64,000 nt of DNA from Tetrahymena elliotti 4EA (lineage: Eukaryota; Ciliophora; Oligohymenophorea; Hymenostomatida; Tetrahymenidae). The position numbers were made by a program, and so were the translations under genes. The DNA lies in assembly GCA_000231825.2 (NCBI GenBank), contig JH720329.1:49037-113036 (forward strand), in the 5' to 3' direction. Below the pieces are notes generated by a model, which ran no database searches, was not told where the DNA came from, and saw only the letters and a list, made by a program, of their open reading frames with translations. Numbering within the stretch: the first letter of the stretch is position 1; every line of letters begins with the position of its first letter. Below, piece after piece: positions 13,933 to 26,189 of the stretch.

Positions 13933-14080
13933 TGTTTCAAATTTACATTATCTTTATCAAACTTTTATAAAATAGTATCAATTATTTATTCACTTTAATT
14001 TAGTTCAAAGATTAAAATTTATAATTTTTAATAAAAAATAAACTTTTATATTAAATTTACTATGATCTCTCTTAGAGGTA

Positions 14081-14195
14081 AATGGAGGGGAGTTGTTACA
14101 AGGAATTAGTTTTATGGTGGTAGTCGTCTGATAGTATTTAAATATATAATATGATACTTATTCCTTGTATCAGCTTTACAATTAACTCCCCCATT
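14081..14195. other. Imperfect foldback sequence, candidate structured RNA or MITE relic
   Basis: GGGGAGTT at 14087-14094 pairs with AACTCCCC at 14184-14191. Further in, a 13-base stretch at 14098-14110 matches the reverse complement of 14156-14168 at 12 of 13 positions. The arms are much richer in G/C than the surroundings. No flanking direct repeat and no reading frame explain it. Confidence 0.4.
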
Positions 14196-14663
14196 CGAAT
14201 GAATTAAAATATTAAATAAATTCAAAAAAACATATTATTTATGATTAACTATTGTTTTAAATTATTTAATTTCATCATAAAATTATCAAAATTTGTGTAA
14301 AATTTCTGCTGTTTTAATGAAAACCCACTATTCAGATTTAAAGTCAAATTATTTCTTCATAGGTAAGTTTAAAAGGTATTAATTAACATCACCACTTTAA
14401 TATTTTTATTTTTTATCTAGTGTTTGATTTTTTAATGTATATTTTGGTGAACACCTGAAAGAAACTATTTTCTTGTATTTGGTATTAAATTTGTCAATTA
14501 ATTTAGAATAAAAGACTCCAAAAATAAGTAAGAATGTAAAATAAATAAAAGTTGAGAATAGATTTAAAACTCTTTAATATTAATAAATTTAAATTAAATT
14601 TGTATAAATAAGTATAAAGTTTTTGTTTCTACTATGTAAAATACAAAAATTTGTTTGTTAATT

Positions 14664-16431
14664 TCATGGTCCAGGTGCAGCTGCCGCAAATGATTATATT
14701 TACTATTATTATTCATCTGTTAACTAGAATTCAAATTAATCTGAGAAAGGGGGAGCTGCAGGACCGGCAGCAGCTGCTTCATCTCCTTCTGCAATACTCT
14801 TTTAATTATTAGTCCAAATATCTTAATTACCAATAGGATTTGCTCCTAATTTATTTTAACCATCTTTTAATTCATGTTATTCTTCCTCTTCCTCAATATC
14901 CTCGCAATCTTCAAATTCCTCATCCATATCTTCATCTTCATCTTCATCTTCGTCATCATCATCTTCATCATCTACTGTCTCATAGGAGCTTTCACTTTTA
15001 TTTTTTTCTTATCCATCTATTTTTAAATTCTCAAGCTAATTATTAATGTCATCAGATGTAGGATTTTTTTTTTCATAAGCACGCAGTTACTTATAGATTT
15101 CTTTCAAAATTGTTGTCATGTTTTAATATAAGTGTTCTTTTGCATGGTTTTTAAGGTATTGGAGTTTACCATTTAAAATTGGATATACTGTTGCATGCTT
15201 ATTGACATATTTCAAAAGAAGCTTCAGGCCTTCTAAAACAACCATCTTTGTTTTTGAATCTCCTACTTCAAGTTCTTCAAATAGAACTTGTAAGACATCA
15301 TTTTTTAAGAAAAATGAACAAGCAATAGAGTTACTTAAACTATTAGATATTACATATATCATTTCTTTTCTAACATCTAATGGCTAAGTCCTATTACTTA
15401 TCAAGTTTTGATAGAAATTGGGCTAATCTAAAACCTATTGAACTTAAGTAGAAGTTCCTGCCATAATGTTTGAAACTGTCCAAAGAGATTCCTTTCTGTA
15501 AGCTTTTTTATCATGAGTAAATAACTTAATTAGATGCGGGAGAATATTTTGCTAAAGGAGAATATCAACATAACTATCTTTAGAAGTAGCAACATTACCA
15601 ATAATTCTTACTGCAGGAGTAAGGACTGTATTAGACGCAGAATTCAAAAATTGTTTACAAATATTCTATAAAATTCCATAATTTATTAAATCATCAATAG
15701 CTTATTCATTTTCACTGAGATAATTTATCCCCCATAGAGAATCTGTAATTATTTCCTAATCAGTTTGGAAACTTTCTATTGATTTACCCAAATAAAAGAC
15801 ACAAGGACGTACTATTTCATATTTTGGTTATGGTTTTCCACGACAAAAATTAGAAATCACCCAAACTATTGTCCTTTAGTTAACTATCTTAATGCTTTTT
15901 CTTTCCAATTACTTAAGAACTATTGTCACTGCATCCAACTTAAGAACTAAATCTCTACTTGCACTGCTATCTCCAGCTATATTACCTAATTTATTTCAAT
16001 GTAAAAATTAGCTCTTATTTATTAATTTTAGTTTTTATTTTTGTTATATTCAAAATATCATATTGAATTATGTTTTAGAATATACCTAAACCCCAGAGAG
16101 CCTAAGCCATAATATCTTCGTTTTCATGAGAGACATACTTTAAGAAAATTTCAATGCCTCCTATATTTATAATATACTAAGTCTAAGTAGAGCTACCTGA
16201 ACAAACATTAGTTAAAATCCAAAGAGACTCCATAATAATTTCATTGCTAGTTGTATTATCCATAATTGCTACTAACTAAGGACAAACATTTGATGAAATG
16301 ATCTCTGCAAGGGGAGGATTAACCTCTTTGGAAGTCATTTTTCTCAATTCTATGATAGTCTCCAAAGGAGAACCATCCTATGCTAATTTTTCTTTGCATG
16401 ATTAAATTTATCCTAAGATTTATGAATCCAT
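14664..16431 (-). CDS. Importin alpha (karyopherin alpha) family protein without IBB domain
   Basis: Exon 1 is 16431-16086 and exon 2 is 15985-14664, with a 100-base GTATAT...TTAG intron. The spliced frame is 555 codons. Armadillo repeats fill roughly residues 30-430. Diagnostic motifs are E-x-x-x-E-S-L-W-x-L-T-N-V, A-L-W-G-L-G-N-I-A-G-D-S spanning the intron, and R-K-E-S-L-W-T-V-S-N-I-M-A-G. These are the Trp/Asn ladders that bind nuclear localisation signals. The N-terminus starts almost directly at the armadillo fold, so the arginine-rich importin-beta-binding region is absent. The C-terminus carries an Asp/Glu run (about residues 447-480) and Ala/Pro- and Gln-rich segments. Ciliates have several divergent importin alphas, some specific to one of the two nuclei. 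Start choice: no upstream coding sequence is visible. Confidence 0.87.
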
Positions 16432-16799
16432 TATATTTGTACTGCTTTTGTTAATTAATATTAATTTAATGTTTTTCAATAAAAATTATAATAATTGTGA
16501 ATAGAAATCATAAGCAAACATTATAATTTATTAGCCGAATTTTAAAAAACATCAAAAATTTCACTCTTCAATTAAAATATCTCCCAATTTTTAACAAGAG
16601 TTTGGAGTGAGTGAATTTTTGTGCACCATATATTTCTATATATATAATCAAATCAAGATCTTTCTCGACTCATCCTTATCAAACAAAACCTAATAAAAAC
16701 TAAAATTTCAGATTCTGAGCGCCTAAAACCAATAACTGAATAATTAAATTCTGCTCAAAATATTATTATTATCCAATTACAAACTTATTTTAAGATTTT

Positions 16800-17430
16800 T
16801 CTTAAAAAACAAAACCAAAAAAAACAAATTATTCTCTATTCTTAATACTTAATTTAGAATAGCAAGCAAAAAAAAAACTAATTTAATTTATTGAGAATAA
16901 AAAATAATTTTAAAAAGCATTCTTTGGTTTTTGAAAAAGTTCAATTTTAAATAAATTATCAAATAAGTATTACATTTTTCAATATATTTCTTTCTAATTT
17001 TCTTAAAAGAACATTGAAAAATCATCATGTGCCAGATAAACATAGGATTTCTAGAAAAATAACTACTTACTAATTTAATTTAAGGATAAAAAAAATAATT
17101 TTAAAAAGCTAAAACTTGAAAAAATATCTATTTATCAAAGTTTTTCATAGGTCTTCTTTATTATTTTCATAAAGAATAATGGGAAATTATTGTGTATTTA
17201 TTGTAAGAATAATGGAAAATTATTGTGTATCTGACAAACAGAGAATGGAGTTAAAAATTATTATGAACTAACTAATTCTATTGATTGAGAGAAAAAATAA
17301 TATTAAAAAGCTAAATAAAATCAAATACAAAATTTCTCATAGATTTTTTCTATTATTTTCGTTATGAAGATTGGAAAATTATTGTACATTTGATAAACAA
17401 ACATAGAATTGAATTGAAAAATAATTACAA
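16800..17430. repeat. Degenerate direct repeats downstream of the small membrane-anchored gene
   Basis: A motif of the form 'ggaaaattattgt..atctgataaacaaacatagaat' recurs near 17013, 17185, 17211 and 17371, together with 'ataattttaaaaagcta' blocks near 16905, 17095 and 17297. Spacing is roughly 160-200 bases. The stretch has no other recognisable content. Confidence 0.5.
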
Positions 17431-17441
17431 AATAAACATTT

Positions 17442-18320
17442 TCAAAGATTCTTAAACTAATTTTTAATATATTTGAGATCAATATCATCATTTTAATTAA
17501 GGATTCTTTCATAAAGAAGGATGGATTGGATTTCCATTTCTCTAATAAAATGAGAGTAATCAAGATCACCTTCACAATAATAAACTAATAACTCAAAGAA
17601 ACAATTAAAATTTCTAATATTTTCTTCAATTTAATCAATTTGCAAGAATTCCTTCAATTTATCATCTACATTCTTGTAAACATTTTAAAAATATTTGTAA
17701 AAATCTTCATTTTCATTAATTTTATTATTAGTTTTTAGATACTCTTTGACTTTGGAGACTATTAAGTAGAATTTGAAACAATAGATTTCCTTGAAGATCT
17801 CTTTGGCTGTTTATTTATCAATATTATTCAACAAGTAATTGTTTGGAATTGAAAGAGTCTTGGTTCCTTTAAGATTCTATCTAAATTCATTTTCTATCAA
17901 ATCGTCTATTTTAATAATCTCTTCATCTTTCTTGTATTCATAATATTCTAAACTGTCATTAAAGTCTTCATAAGAGACACCAAATTCAAATTAGCATATA
18001 TTTTTCACAATAATTTTGTAATCATTTTCAGTAAACTTTTCAAAAAATTATTAGCAAGCAGTTTCTTTGAATTATTCTGTTTTTCCTTCTAATTATTTAT
18101 TTACGCTTTAAGCTAGCCTGTGGTAATATTTCATTTTATATCTAATTGAATTCAATATATTTAGCATTCTTTCTCTATCAATGAGTTCGTCTAATTACTC
18201 TTATTCTTATTCCCCTTCTTTGACTTATTCCTTTTATGTATTTTTAAAAAAATAATATCCTCCTAAACTCATGCCAAATGCAGCAAGAATTGCAAGTCCT
18301 TCTTTTTTAAAAAAGCTCAT
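17442..18320 (-). CDS. Hypothetical protein with N-terminal membrane anchor
   Basis: Uninterrupted minus-strand frame of 292 codons ending in TGA. Residues about 8-24 form a hydrophobic, glycine-containing segment right after a Lys-Lys pair, consistent with a signal anchor placing the rest in the cytosol. The remainder is highly charged (Glu/Lys/Asn-rich), mostly helical in character, and contains a short glutamine/glutamate run after the anchor. No known domain is recognised. It is divergent from the next plus-strand gene, with about 320 bases of shared upstream DNA. Confidence 0.75.
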
Positions 18321-18638
18321 TTTATTGATATAGATAGGGGTGTAATTTATCAGGGCAGCTAAATTATTTATTTAGATACAATCAAATTTATCTATAAATT
18401 TGTTAGTATTTGCATTCAATTTAATATATTTAGTGTGTTAACTTTTATGTGTTTGTTTATTTGTTAGCTCTTAAGCTAATTTTTTCAAAAATTTTTAGTT
18501 TAGAGAATCTCTTCAGATTTAATTAGTCTTCAAAAAATAATAACAAAGCAAATCAAATCAAATATTTCTGCCAATTACTTAGTAGCAAAAACAAATTATA
18601 CTAAAGTCTTTTCAAGGTAGAAAAAAATTTTTAAAAAA

Positions 18639-19208
18639 ATGAAAAAAATAAATAAAATAATTAGCTTTTTAGAAAGCGAGATAGTACTAACGATGTAAAA
18701 ATAATTGATAAACAACTAAAGTTAGGATATAGCGAATAGCTTAGTGTCTCTTTTGAGTAAATACAAGTTAAAGGCCAAACAAATTAAAAAATAAAGTAAG
18801 ATGGAACAAAAAAGTATAATGAAGAAAAAAAAAATATAAAAAAAAGATTCAAAAGAGCGCTTATGTAATAAAGACTCATTCTAAAATAAATAAAATTCTA
18901 ATTTAAATCAATAAAACCTCAGAATTCTTAGCCTATGTAATATTATTTTTAATCATTCTTTGAAATTTAAATTCATTTTTTGTTTTTATTCAATAGAAAG
19001 CTCATAAAGAGAATTTAGCATTCCTTTTCCTAGCTAAAATAACGAAAACAATTATAATATATTTAAATAAGAAGAAGGTTATGAGGACAAAAAAGATGAA
19101 TAACTCACTGAATGTAGCTAATAAGGGGATGAAAATTAAATATTTGAAAATAAAAATAATACAATCAATGATAAAACATTATATAAAATAGAATTTATTG
19201 ATTAATGA
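18639..19208 (+). CDS. Hypothetical lysine/glutamine-rich protein, two exons
   Basis: Exon 1 is 18639-18936 and exon 2 is 18997-19208, with a 60-base intron starting GTAATA and ending CAATAG. The spliced product is 169 residues. The intron length is divisible by three and it lacks TGA, so an unspliced reading would also stay open. Splicing is preferred because the intron encodes only an unlikely Phe-rich stretch. The N-terminal half is lysine- and glutamine-rich; the C-terminal half is acidic and Asn/Gln-rich. No domain is recognised. Confidence 0.55.
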
Positions 19209-19950
19209 ATATAAAATAATTCTAATAAACTAACCAAATTAAATTTTAGGTTAATAGTAAATATGTTAGCCAAAAACTAATAAACCATAATAAAAATCAA
19301 TATTAGCAGAATGATCCAAAATCAAATCTAAAAATTAACACAAATTAAAAATCTATTTCTCTACTTGTCAATAATTTATTTTACTCTATAAATTACATGA
19401 TGCTTCAAAAAACTTGTAAAAAATATTTTAATTTTATGAATAAGGAAAAAATTTGTTTTATATGATCTTCTAATCTCTTTTTTCATAAAAAATAATTACA
19501 GAAATAAATTCTAATTGATTTAAAGAGAAAGCATTATTTTTATTATTTAAAAATATTTCTTTGAAGAAAGAGACGAGACCATAAAAAATTAATAAAATAA
19601 ATGTTAATTTTGTAAAGGAATAAAATGAAAAGATAACAAAAATATGAATTTTAAGATAGGATATTTTTATTTTATACTCCTCAGAATCACTCTCTCTTTG
19701 ATGATTGATTGATACTAAAATATAAGTCTTTTTAATATTTTCAATTTTTTATTATCACTCTCTCTATCATTTACTTTAATGGACTTTATTTTATGTTAAT
19801 TTTAAATGTATTCAAGAAAATAAAACTATCTATTTAAATAAATAATAACATTATTTATTTCCAAAATATGAAATGAGATATGCATTCAATCAAATAAATA
19901 CATTCAAATTAATAATTAGATAAATATTGATTTGTATTTCTTTAAGAATT
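19209..19950. other. AT-rich intergenic region
   Basis: No supported gene, RNA or repeat was found. It lies between two plus-strand genes. Confidence 0.4.
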
Positions 19951-21471
19951 ATGGAAAATAAAAAGATGATGTAGTAGAATTGTTAGAGTTTTAATAATCT
20001 TGAGGATGTATCCTTTTTTTAATAATCAATTAAGGCATTTATATATTTTTTTATTATAAAATTATTAAATTCTAATATTTAGTAGTATTAGAATATTGAA
20101 ATTAAGATCAGGTAAATTTATCATTAATTCTTTTGTTTTCAAAAATATATTTATTACTAATTTATTTCTATTAATATTTAGAAGTTATATAAATATCACT
20201 CAATAAAGTGTAGTTCTAATAATTAGCACCTGAGCTTTCTAAATGCTCTGATCTTCAAATTTTAATTCTTAGCCTTTAGTCAGAAATTAACTCTTACCAT
20301 TTATTTACTTAATTTAATATTTATTTTTTTCCTTAAAATATTTTAAATTTTGATTTACAAAGAAAGTTTAAAATAAGTTAATAGCAGTTTTATCTAAAAA
20401 TTTTTTATTTAAAAGAAATAATATAATTGAAGATTAAGACTTAGAATAATTGGCATTAGCAATTGCTTAGTCGTCTAATCTCCAAATTTTGAAACTGAGA
20501 TGGTAGTAAAAATTATGTTTTTAAATTAGTTTTTTTATTAATTTGATAACTGTTTCTATTTATTTTTTATTATTCAGATCAAAAGAAAATATATTTTTTG
20601 CATGAATTCATTTTTTGTGATAAAAAGATTATAAACAATTATTTATTCATTTAAACTTTTTAAATTTATTTAAAGAAACAATTCAATTTCTGATGAAGGT
20701 TCATATAGATGGGTTCCTTTGTTAGCCAAATGCTCTCATCTAAATAGGTTTTCTCTTAAATTAGAGTAAAATTTGTGCATTAATTTTGATTGTTAAATTT
20801 TTAAAAAATTATTTTGGTGATTATGATCTATAAATGAGATTTTATTTCCTTATTTATTTGATAGTAAAACATAATTTTATCATTTATTTTTTTTACATTA
20901 TATTGTTGGAGAAAAATTCTCATAAGAATTGGGATATTTACTAACTAAATGGTCTAATCTCTAAATTTTGTCTCTTAATCTCTGGTATGAATTTATAAAA
21001 AATACTTTAATCTATCAAGCAAAGACATTTTTTAACTTATTTTTTTGAAATCTCATTTAAATTGATTTTAATTTACTGTTTTGATCATTAAATTTAATTT
21101 CTTTTCCCTAAAATTTGCAATCAGACAGGTTTTCATCATATAATTGAGGAGTGGTATTTTTTTTTATAATTCAGAACTAAAATATAAATTTGATTTATTC
21201 TTTCAGAATTAAAAAGATATTAAGGTAATAAATATATTATTTTCTAATTTTAAAAAGCTTTAATCATATTAATGAGAAATGTGCATCTGAACTGGGTTCT
21301 GGATTAGCAAAGTGCTTTAACCTACAAGATATCAAAATTAACCTTTAGTATATTCCTTATATTATTTTGAGGATAAAGATCTAGTTATTAAGGAACTATG
21401 TTAATATTTTATGTAGTTATTTATTGTTTTTAGAAATAAAATTCTTTGCAAAAAAATAAATAAATGAATGA
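19951..21471 (+). CDS. RNI-type leucine-rich repeat protein 2 (multi-exon; boundaries approximate)
   Basis: Five plus-strand segments each encode an LRR of the same type as the gene at 8107: about 20190-20275, 20440-20507, 20690-20765, 20915-20985 and 21270-21345. Shared motifs include L-S-K-C-S-D-L-Q-I-L-x-L-x-L and E-L-G-S-G-L-A-K-C-F-N-L. Exons end near GT donors (for example GTATGA at 20985) and are separated by about 150-290 bases of A/T-rich DNA. A plausible first exon starts at ATG 19951 and reads about 50 residues to a GTAAAT donor, but the phase into the first repeat is not settled. The last repeat stays open to TGA at 21469-21471. No other domain is visible. Decay of one or more repeats cannot be excluded. 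Confidence 0.5.
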
Positions 21472-22040
21472 TAGTTTAAAAAAAATTGTGAATTTAAATT
21501 TATTTTTTTGTTTGATTTAAAATAAGATAATCCTAAAATTAGACAGTAAATAATCAGTTTTTTAATTATTTTTACTTGAAAAAATAAATTTTTTAATTTA
21601 TTACAAATATTATTTTAAGATTAAAAATGATCTGATTGAATGATTTAAATAAATTAAAATAAAGAAAGTAATTTTTTTTAAGAGATGAATTGTATGAATA
21701 ATATTGTGAATTAAAACCCTAGCTTCAAGGATCAAATCAGATGATATATTACATTAAAAATAGAATTTTTACTAAGGAATTATAAATATATTATATTACT
21801 TTTGTTTTTATTAATTATTTATTTGTAAATAGTTTATATTAAATATTTTACCAATAATTAAAAAATTGTTGTTTTTGTTTGTATGCTTTGAATCTTAAAG
21901 TCTTATGATTTTAGATGCATAAATGCACATATGTAGTTAGTTAGTTGTTTTTTAATAATTATTTTTTAAATATCTTTCTTTAATTTACTTGAGAGAATGA
22001 ATCTAAATTTGGGATTCTAAAAAAATAGATTTTTAATTGC
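21472..22040. other. Convergent AT-rich intergenic region
   Basis: Nothing recognisable apart from homopolymer tracts. It should contain the 3' ends of LRR gene 2 and of the epimerase-like gene. Confidence 0.5.
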
Positions 22041-23798
22041 TCAAAAGTTGAAAGACTTATCTCTTTCTTCTTCGTCTTCTAATTATTCTTATAATCTTTA
22101 TTTTTCTTCTTCTGTTAATTCTTTCTTTTCTTCTTTTTTCTCTTCTTCGACTTCACCAGCTTCCTATCTTCTCAATAAATCTTCGGCTTCAAGCTTTTCT
22201 ACTTCATCCAAGTTTATGGAATCAGGATTTAAACCATTAGCAATGAGATCTTATCTCTTTTTACGCCACTTCTTTTCAATAGCTTCTCTTATGTCTCTTT
22301 ATTTGCAAGCTTCTATAAAGTCAGCTTTAGCTTTCTTTTAAGCATTTCTTAATTGTCTTTTTTTAAGATCAATTTCATCTTACTCAACAGCCAATTCCAA
22401 TTCTAATTTTTCAATTGCCTTTTCTTTTGGTAAGACTTTGGATTAGTCAAAGTATATTGACACGAATTCATCATCTTCATTTTTGATAGACTAGAAGATA
22501 TGAGAATACTTGTAGTGCTAATCAATGATATATTTATAAGGAATACATTTATTGACCCATCTCATGAAAAAGGGATATCTATAAGTTTATCTTAAGTAAG
22601 CTGTGTCAATAGGTTGCATTCTATATCCCAAAACACTATTTGAATAATCAGAATCCTCATAGATACCACCATATAAATTAGTGTTGGGAAAGGCTCTAGG
22701 ATCTAAATCTATAGTCTTATCAATCATAACACCTCTTGCATTAAGAAGTTCCTTCATGAAATTTCTATGTCTCATAACCAATTTAGAGCCACCACCAATG
22801 TTATAAGTTTACTTATCAATCATATTAGATTTATAAATCCCCTATCTAATAGCTTTAGCTGCATCTCTAGCAGTTATCCACTCTATTTTTTGATCTAATT
22901 CAAAGTAAAAGTAGCTAGGGTGAAGATCTATGAACTAATTAAAATTATCTTTTTTTATTTTAAAAAATTAATTTAATATATTATTTTATTGTTAAGGCTA
23001 ATTATTTTTTATTCATTTCTTTTATTGTTTTGTTCAAAATACAAACAATTTATTATTTATTCTATAAACATCTTTCAAAGAAATTTAAGCTAATTTTTCA
23101 ACAAAAATTCTAAAAATAGCTCTAAATAAAATATTCATATGATATTATCTATCGAATTCAACAAATTCTCTTCAAAAATATTTGATGTTAATAAAATGAT
23201 TACCACAAATAGGGGCAAATCTCAATATTGTGTAAGGAATTCCTGATTCTTTAATAATATTTTCAGCTTCTAATTTAGTGAGAGCATAGTAATCATTAGA
23301 ATTAGGCTTAGGAGTATCAGTGACTTTAATTAAAGGATCAGCAGTTCTATCACCATAAACACTCATATCTGATCTGAAAAAGATGTGCATTTTACTTAAA
23401 TCACAATGATCTTTGATATTTTATACTAGAAGCTTAGTACCTTCAACATTATATTTTTTAGCGAGATTGTAATCATGATTAGCTTCTTCTCTGGAAACTT
23501 CTGCTAAATGGGCTACTTTTTCAATCAACTTATCACTCAAAACATCTTTACAAAATGTTTCATTTTGATAAATATAATCTAATTTGTGATATTAAGACCC
23601 TAAAATATCATTTTTTAGTGCATAACTGTTTTAAATGCGATTATCTTTATCAATACCAACTAAATCATAATCAAAAATAGTCAGAAAAACATTTTCAATC
23701 ATTTTTCCAATTGATCCTGCACAACCAGTGACAAGCAGTCTGGGCAATTACTAATCTCTACCCTTAATATTCTTAGATCTAGCTACAATCGAATACAT
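22041..23798 (-). CDS. NAD(P)-dependent epimerase/dehydratase-like protein (extended SDR) with coiled-coil tail
   Basis: Exon 1 is 23798-23204 and exon 2 is 22927-22041; the 276-base intron starts GTAATC. The spliced protein is 493 residues. Residues 24-31 contain T-G-x-x-G-x-I-G, the nucleotide-binding turn of extended SDRs. A Y-x-L-T-K motif (about residues 170-174) supplies the catalytic Tyr and Lys, preceded by an S-D-M-S-V-Y-G-D strand. After the intron come an F-E-L-D..W-I-T-A-R-D-A-A motif and a Y-N-I-G-G-G stretch typical of the substrate-side half. From about residue 330 the protein leaves the enzyme fold and becomes a Glu/Lys-rich coiled coil. The substrate is unknown. An alternative model with a short extra exon inside the intron was considered and judged less natural. 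Confidence 0.8.
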
Positions 23799-25077
23799 TT
23801 TACTATGAACGTATCAAATAGTTTCTTCTTAAAATATCTATTTAACTATAACTTTGCTATTAACTATTGTATTAATTAATATTTATTTAACTTATTAATT
23901 AATTATTTCTAGTTAAGATTTTCCAAAGAATCCAAAATTCTTTCTTTTTTTTTCTATCAAATCTATCTATCTATCTTCATTGACTATTTGTTTATTTATT
24001 AATTGGCTGATTGATTATTAAAGTTCATTTGAAAAGTTAGTAATTTGGTCTATACATTTTTTAAAATTAAATTTGGATATATATTTATCAATTATTGAGA
24101 ATATCTTTAAATCTACAATATAAATCATCTAGCAAAAGCATTAATTTCTCATGATATTACTTTATCTCTAATTAATTATCATTAGGTTTTGTTCGCTTTG
24201 ATAATAACTCTCATTGAAACTCTAAATAAAAATACTCACCACTCTATGCAATTATTCTACTTCTACAAATACCTTTTTCATTTTTCATAAACAATCTTCA
24301 CATAGTAATTATATTTATTTTCATTCATTTTATTAATTATTGTTAATATATTCATATTATAAGATTATTGAATTAGGTATTTCATTCATTTCAAATCTTT
24401 TATTTTACTTTCAAATGAATTATTAGCATTCATTTTACAAATTACTGCTAATTAAATGTAGCATTTTTCTGATATCAAAATGCTTGTTTAAAATGAAGCA
24501 CATTTTACTTAACAAAAATTTTGAAGATAAAAAATAAAGGTTACTTCTTTTTTTAAAGATTATTTTAAATTAATTTTATTTTGTTTAAAAAATTATAAAA
24601 TAGCCCAAAACACATTATCTTCCAATAATTTAAATAATTAATAAATTCATTAGATAGAAATAAACAAAAAATAATTTAAAATAATCTGTTTTAACTTATT
24701 TTTAATTTAAAATTTTTTAATTTTCATGGAAAGTACTTGTTGAGTTACTTTTTTAAGATTATTTTAAATTAATTTTAATTATTTTACACAATTTTAAAAT
24801 AAAGCTCTAAAAGCATCTTTCAATTTAAATAAATAATTAATAAATTAATTAAATATTTAAGAAATAAACAAAAAATAATTTAAAATAATATGTTTTAACC
24901 TTATTTTTAATTTAAATAATTTAAAATTTTTTAATTTCAATAGAAAGTATTTATAGAGATAAATTATGATATGAATAATATTATTAAGTTTTGCCTTTAT
25001 AGTTTTTTCCTTTAAAATTTGTTAATTTCTTTTATATCAAATATTGCCTTGTCTGATAAGCCAATCTTATAAGTAAA
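23799..25077. other. Intergenic region between two minus-strand genes
   Basis: Contains the promoter of the epimerase-like gene, a short TATC microsatellite near 23960, and the tandem duplication listed separately. A 155-codon frame at 23814-24281 is open but is considered fortuitous (see rejected items). Confidence 0.5.
24541..24960. repeat. Two-copy tandem duplication of about 205 bases
   Basis: Copy 1 (24541-24743) and copy 2 (24744-24960) share, in order, a 'ttacttcttttttaaagatt' start, an 'attaataaattcatta' block, a 'gaaataaacaaaaaataattta' block and a 'tggaaagta' end. Divergence is moderate. No coding frame is present. Confidence 0.7.
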
Positions 25078-26189
25078 TCAATATTATCCTAATCTGGAAT
25101 AATAGTCGTTTTATCCATTTGATTTTCTGATGCAGCACAACCAAATAGCTAAGATAATTTAAAGGAAAAAGAATCCACCAATAGAAAAAGCCAAAATTCT
25201 GACTAAATTGCCATACTTTTCAAAGAAGTCTTAAATTCTCTACTTGCATCCCTCAGTATATACGGGAGGACCTCTGTTGATATCAGTGAAGACATAATAA
25301 GGGACTGGATCGCAAACACCTGAGCATTAAAATTTATTTTCAAGGAATTGGACTAACTTAAGATATTGGTCATATTGAGTCTAAGTTTATGCATAAGGAC
25401 ATTGCTATATTTGAGTATAAGCATTATTAGGAGTATCTGATGTTGATTTACCTAAATATTTAAAATTTTTAGATTTGTAAACACTTTACATAAGATTCAT
25501 TTCTCTAACAAAAATTCAAAATTTATTGGGTTATTAAATGAATTTCATGGCTAAAAAGCCTCAAGAGAGAGCGATTTATTATTTTATAAGAAAATTATGA
25601 TTTATTATTTTATAAGAAAATTATGATTTCTTATTTCAAATATTGTTGATTAATGAATCATTTAATTGACAATTAATAAAAATAATTTTAAGAATTTACG
25701 AGCAAATGTTGAAGCAGGGAAATCTGACTTATTTTATACATAGCATTTACAAAAATCAGTACAGAAAACAACACCAACTTATTGGTAAAATTTGTTTGAT
25801 TGCTCAATCCAATCATAATCGCTTGAAAGGTTATTACAATCTTTTATGTTTTTAACATCTTGGTATTGATTGTTGCTAAAAATTGTAATTAAAACTCCAA
25901 TTGCTATGAAAACAGCTAATAAAATGACTGCAAGAATGTTAAATATAAAGAGTAGGCATCTATTTCTTTTCAACACACCTATCAAACTTATTAATCCTGT
26001 TAAAATAGTGACTCCTGCAAATGTACATAATGAATACATTGCATATTTGTTAAGATTTTCGTTCACATAAGACCATAAATCTTTATATCCATCCAACTAT
26101 GTGAGGGTAAAGTATAAAACTATACCACCTCCAGCCATTGTAGCCACAGCACAGATGACAAGAATTACTTTTAAAAAGGTACCAGACAT
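25078..26189 (-). CDS. Tetraspanin-like four-pass membrane protein
   Basis: Exon 1 is 26189-25700 and exon 2 is 25502-25078; the 197-base intron starts GTAAAT. The spliced frame is 304 codons. Hydrophobic segments lie at about residues 7-29, 52-75 and 82-108. A long extracellular-type loop follows with paired cysteines (C-T-D-F-C-K-C, Q-Q-C-P, C-S-G-V-C-D-P and E-G-C-K). A fourth segment near residues 250-278 is followed by a W-L-C-C-I-R-K tail, where the cysteines resemble palmitoylation sites. Topology and the large Cys-rich second loop match tetraspanins, though the canonical CCG triplet is not present. The intron contains a 27-base tandem duplication (25570-25625). Confidence 0.8.

Noticed and set aside
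14195..14215. TTCGAAT-like sequence as a tRNA B box
   Set aside because: No matching A box, acceptor stem or anticodon arm could be formed around it.
15123..15387. Short frames on both strands around 15120-15390 under the standard code
   Set aside because: The minus-strand one is an internal piece of the importin alpha frame cut at TAA codons; the plus-strand one is its shadow.
17321..17575. Minus-strand frame of 84 codons
   Set aside because: It overlaps the 3' end of the 17442-18320 gene in a different frame, and the longer frame has better composition and a complete start.
22048..22341. Plus-strand serine-rich frame of 97 codons
   Set aside because: It is the antisense of the Glu/Lys coiled-coil tail of the epimerase-like protein; serine/phenylalanine richness is the expected shadow of GAA/AAG codons.
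22940..23195. Extra exon inside the epimerase-like gene's intron
   Set aside because: A frame there reads for about 40 residues, but using it needs a 36-base intron and poor splice sites, while skipping it joins the two halves of the enzyme fold cleanly.
23814..24281. Minus-strand open frame of 155 codons just upstream of the epimerase-like gene
   Set aside because: TGA is the only stop and the DNA is very AT-rich, so frames this long arise by chance. It ends only 15 bases before the start of the next gene on the same strand, leaving no room for a promoter, and a second frame in the same stretch looks equally protein-like.
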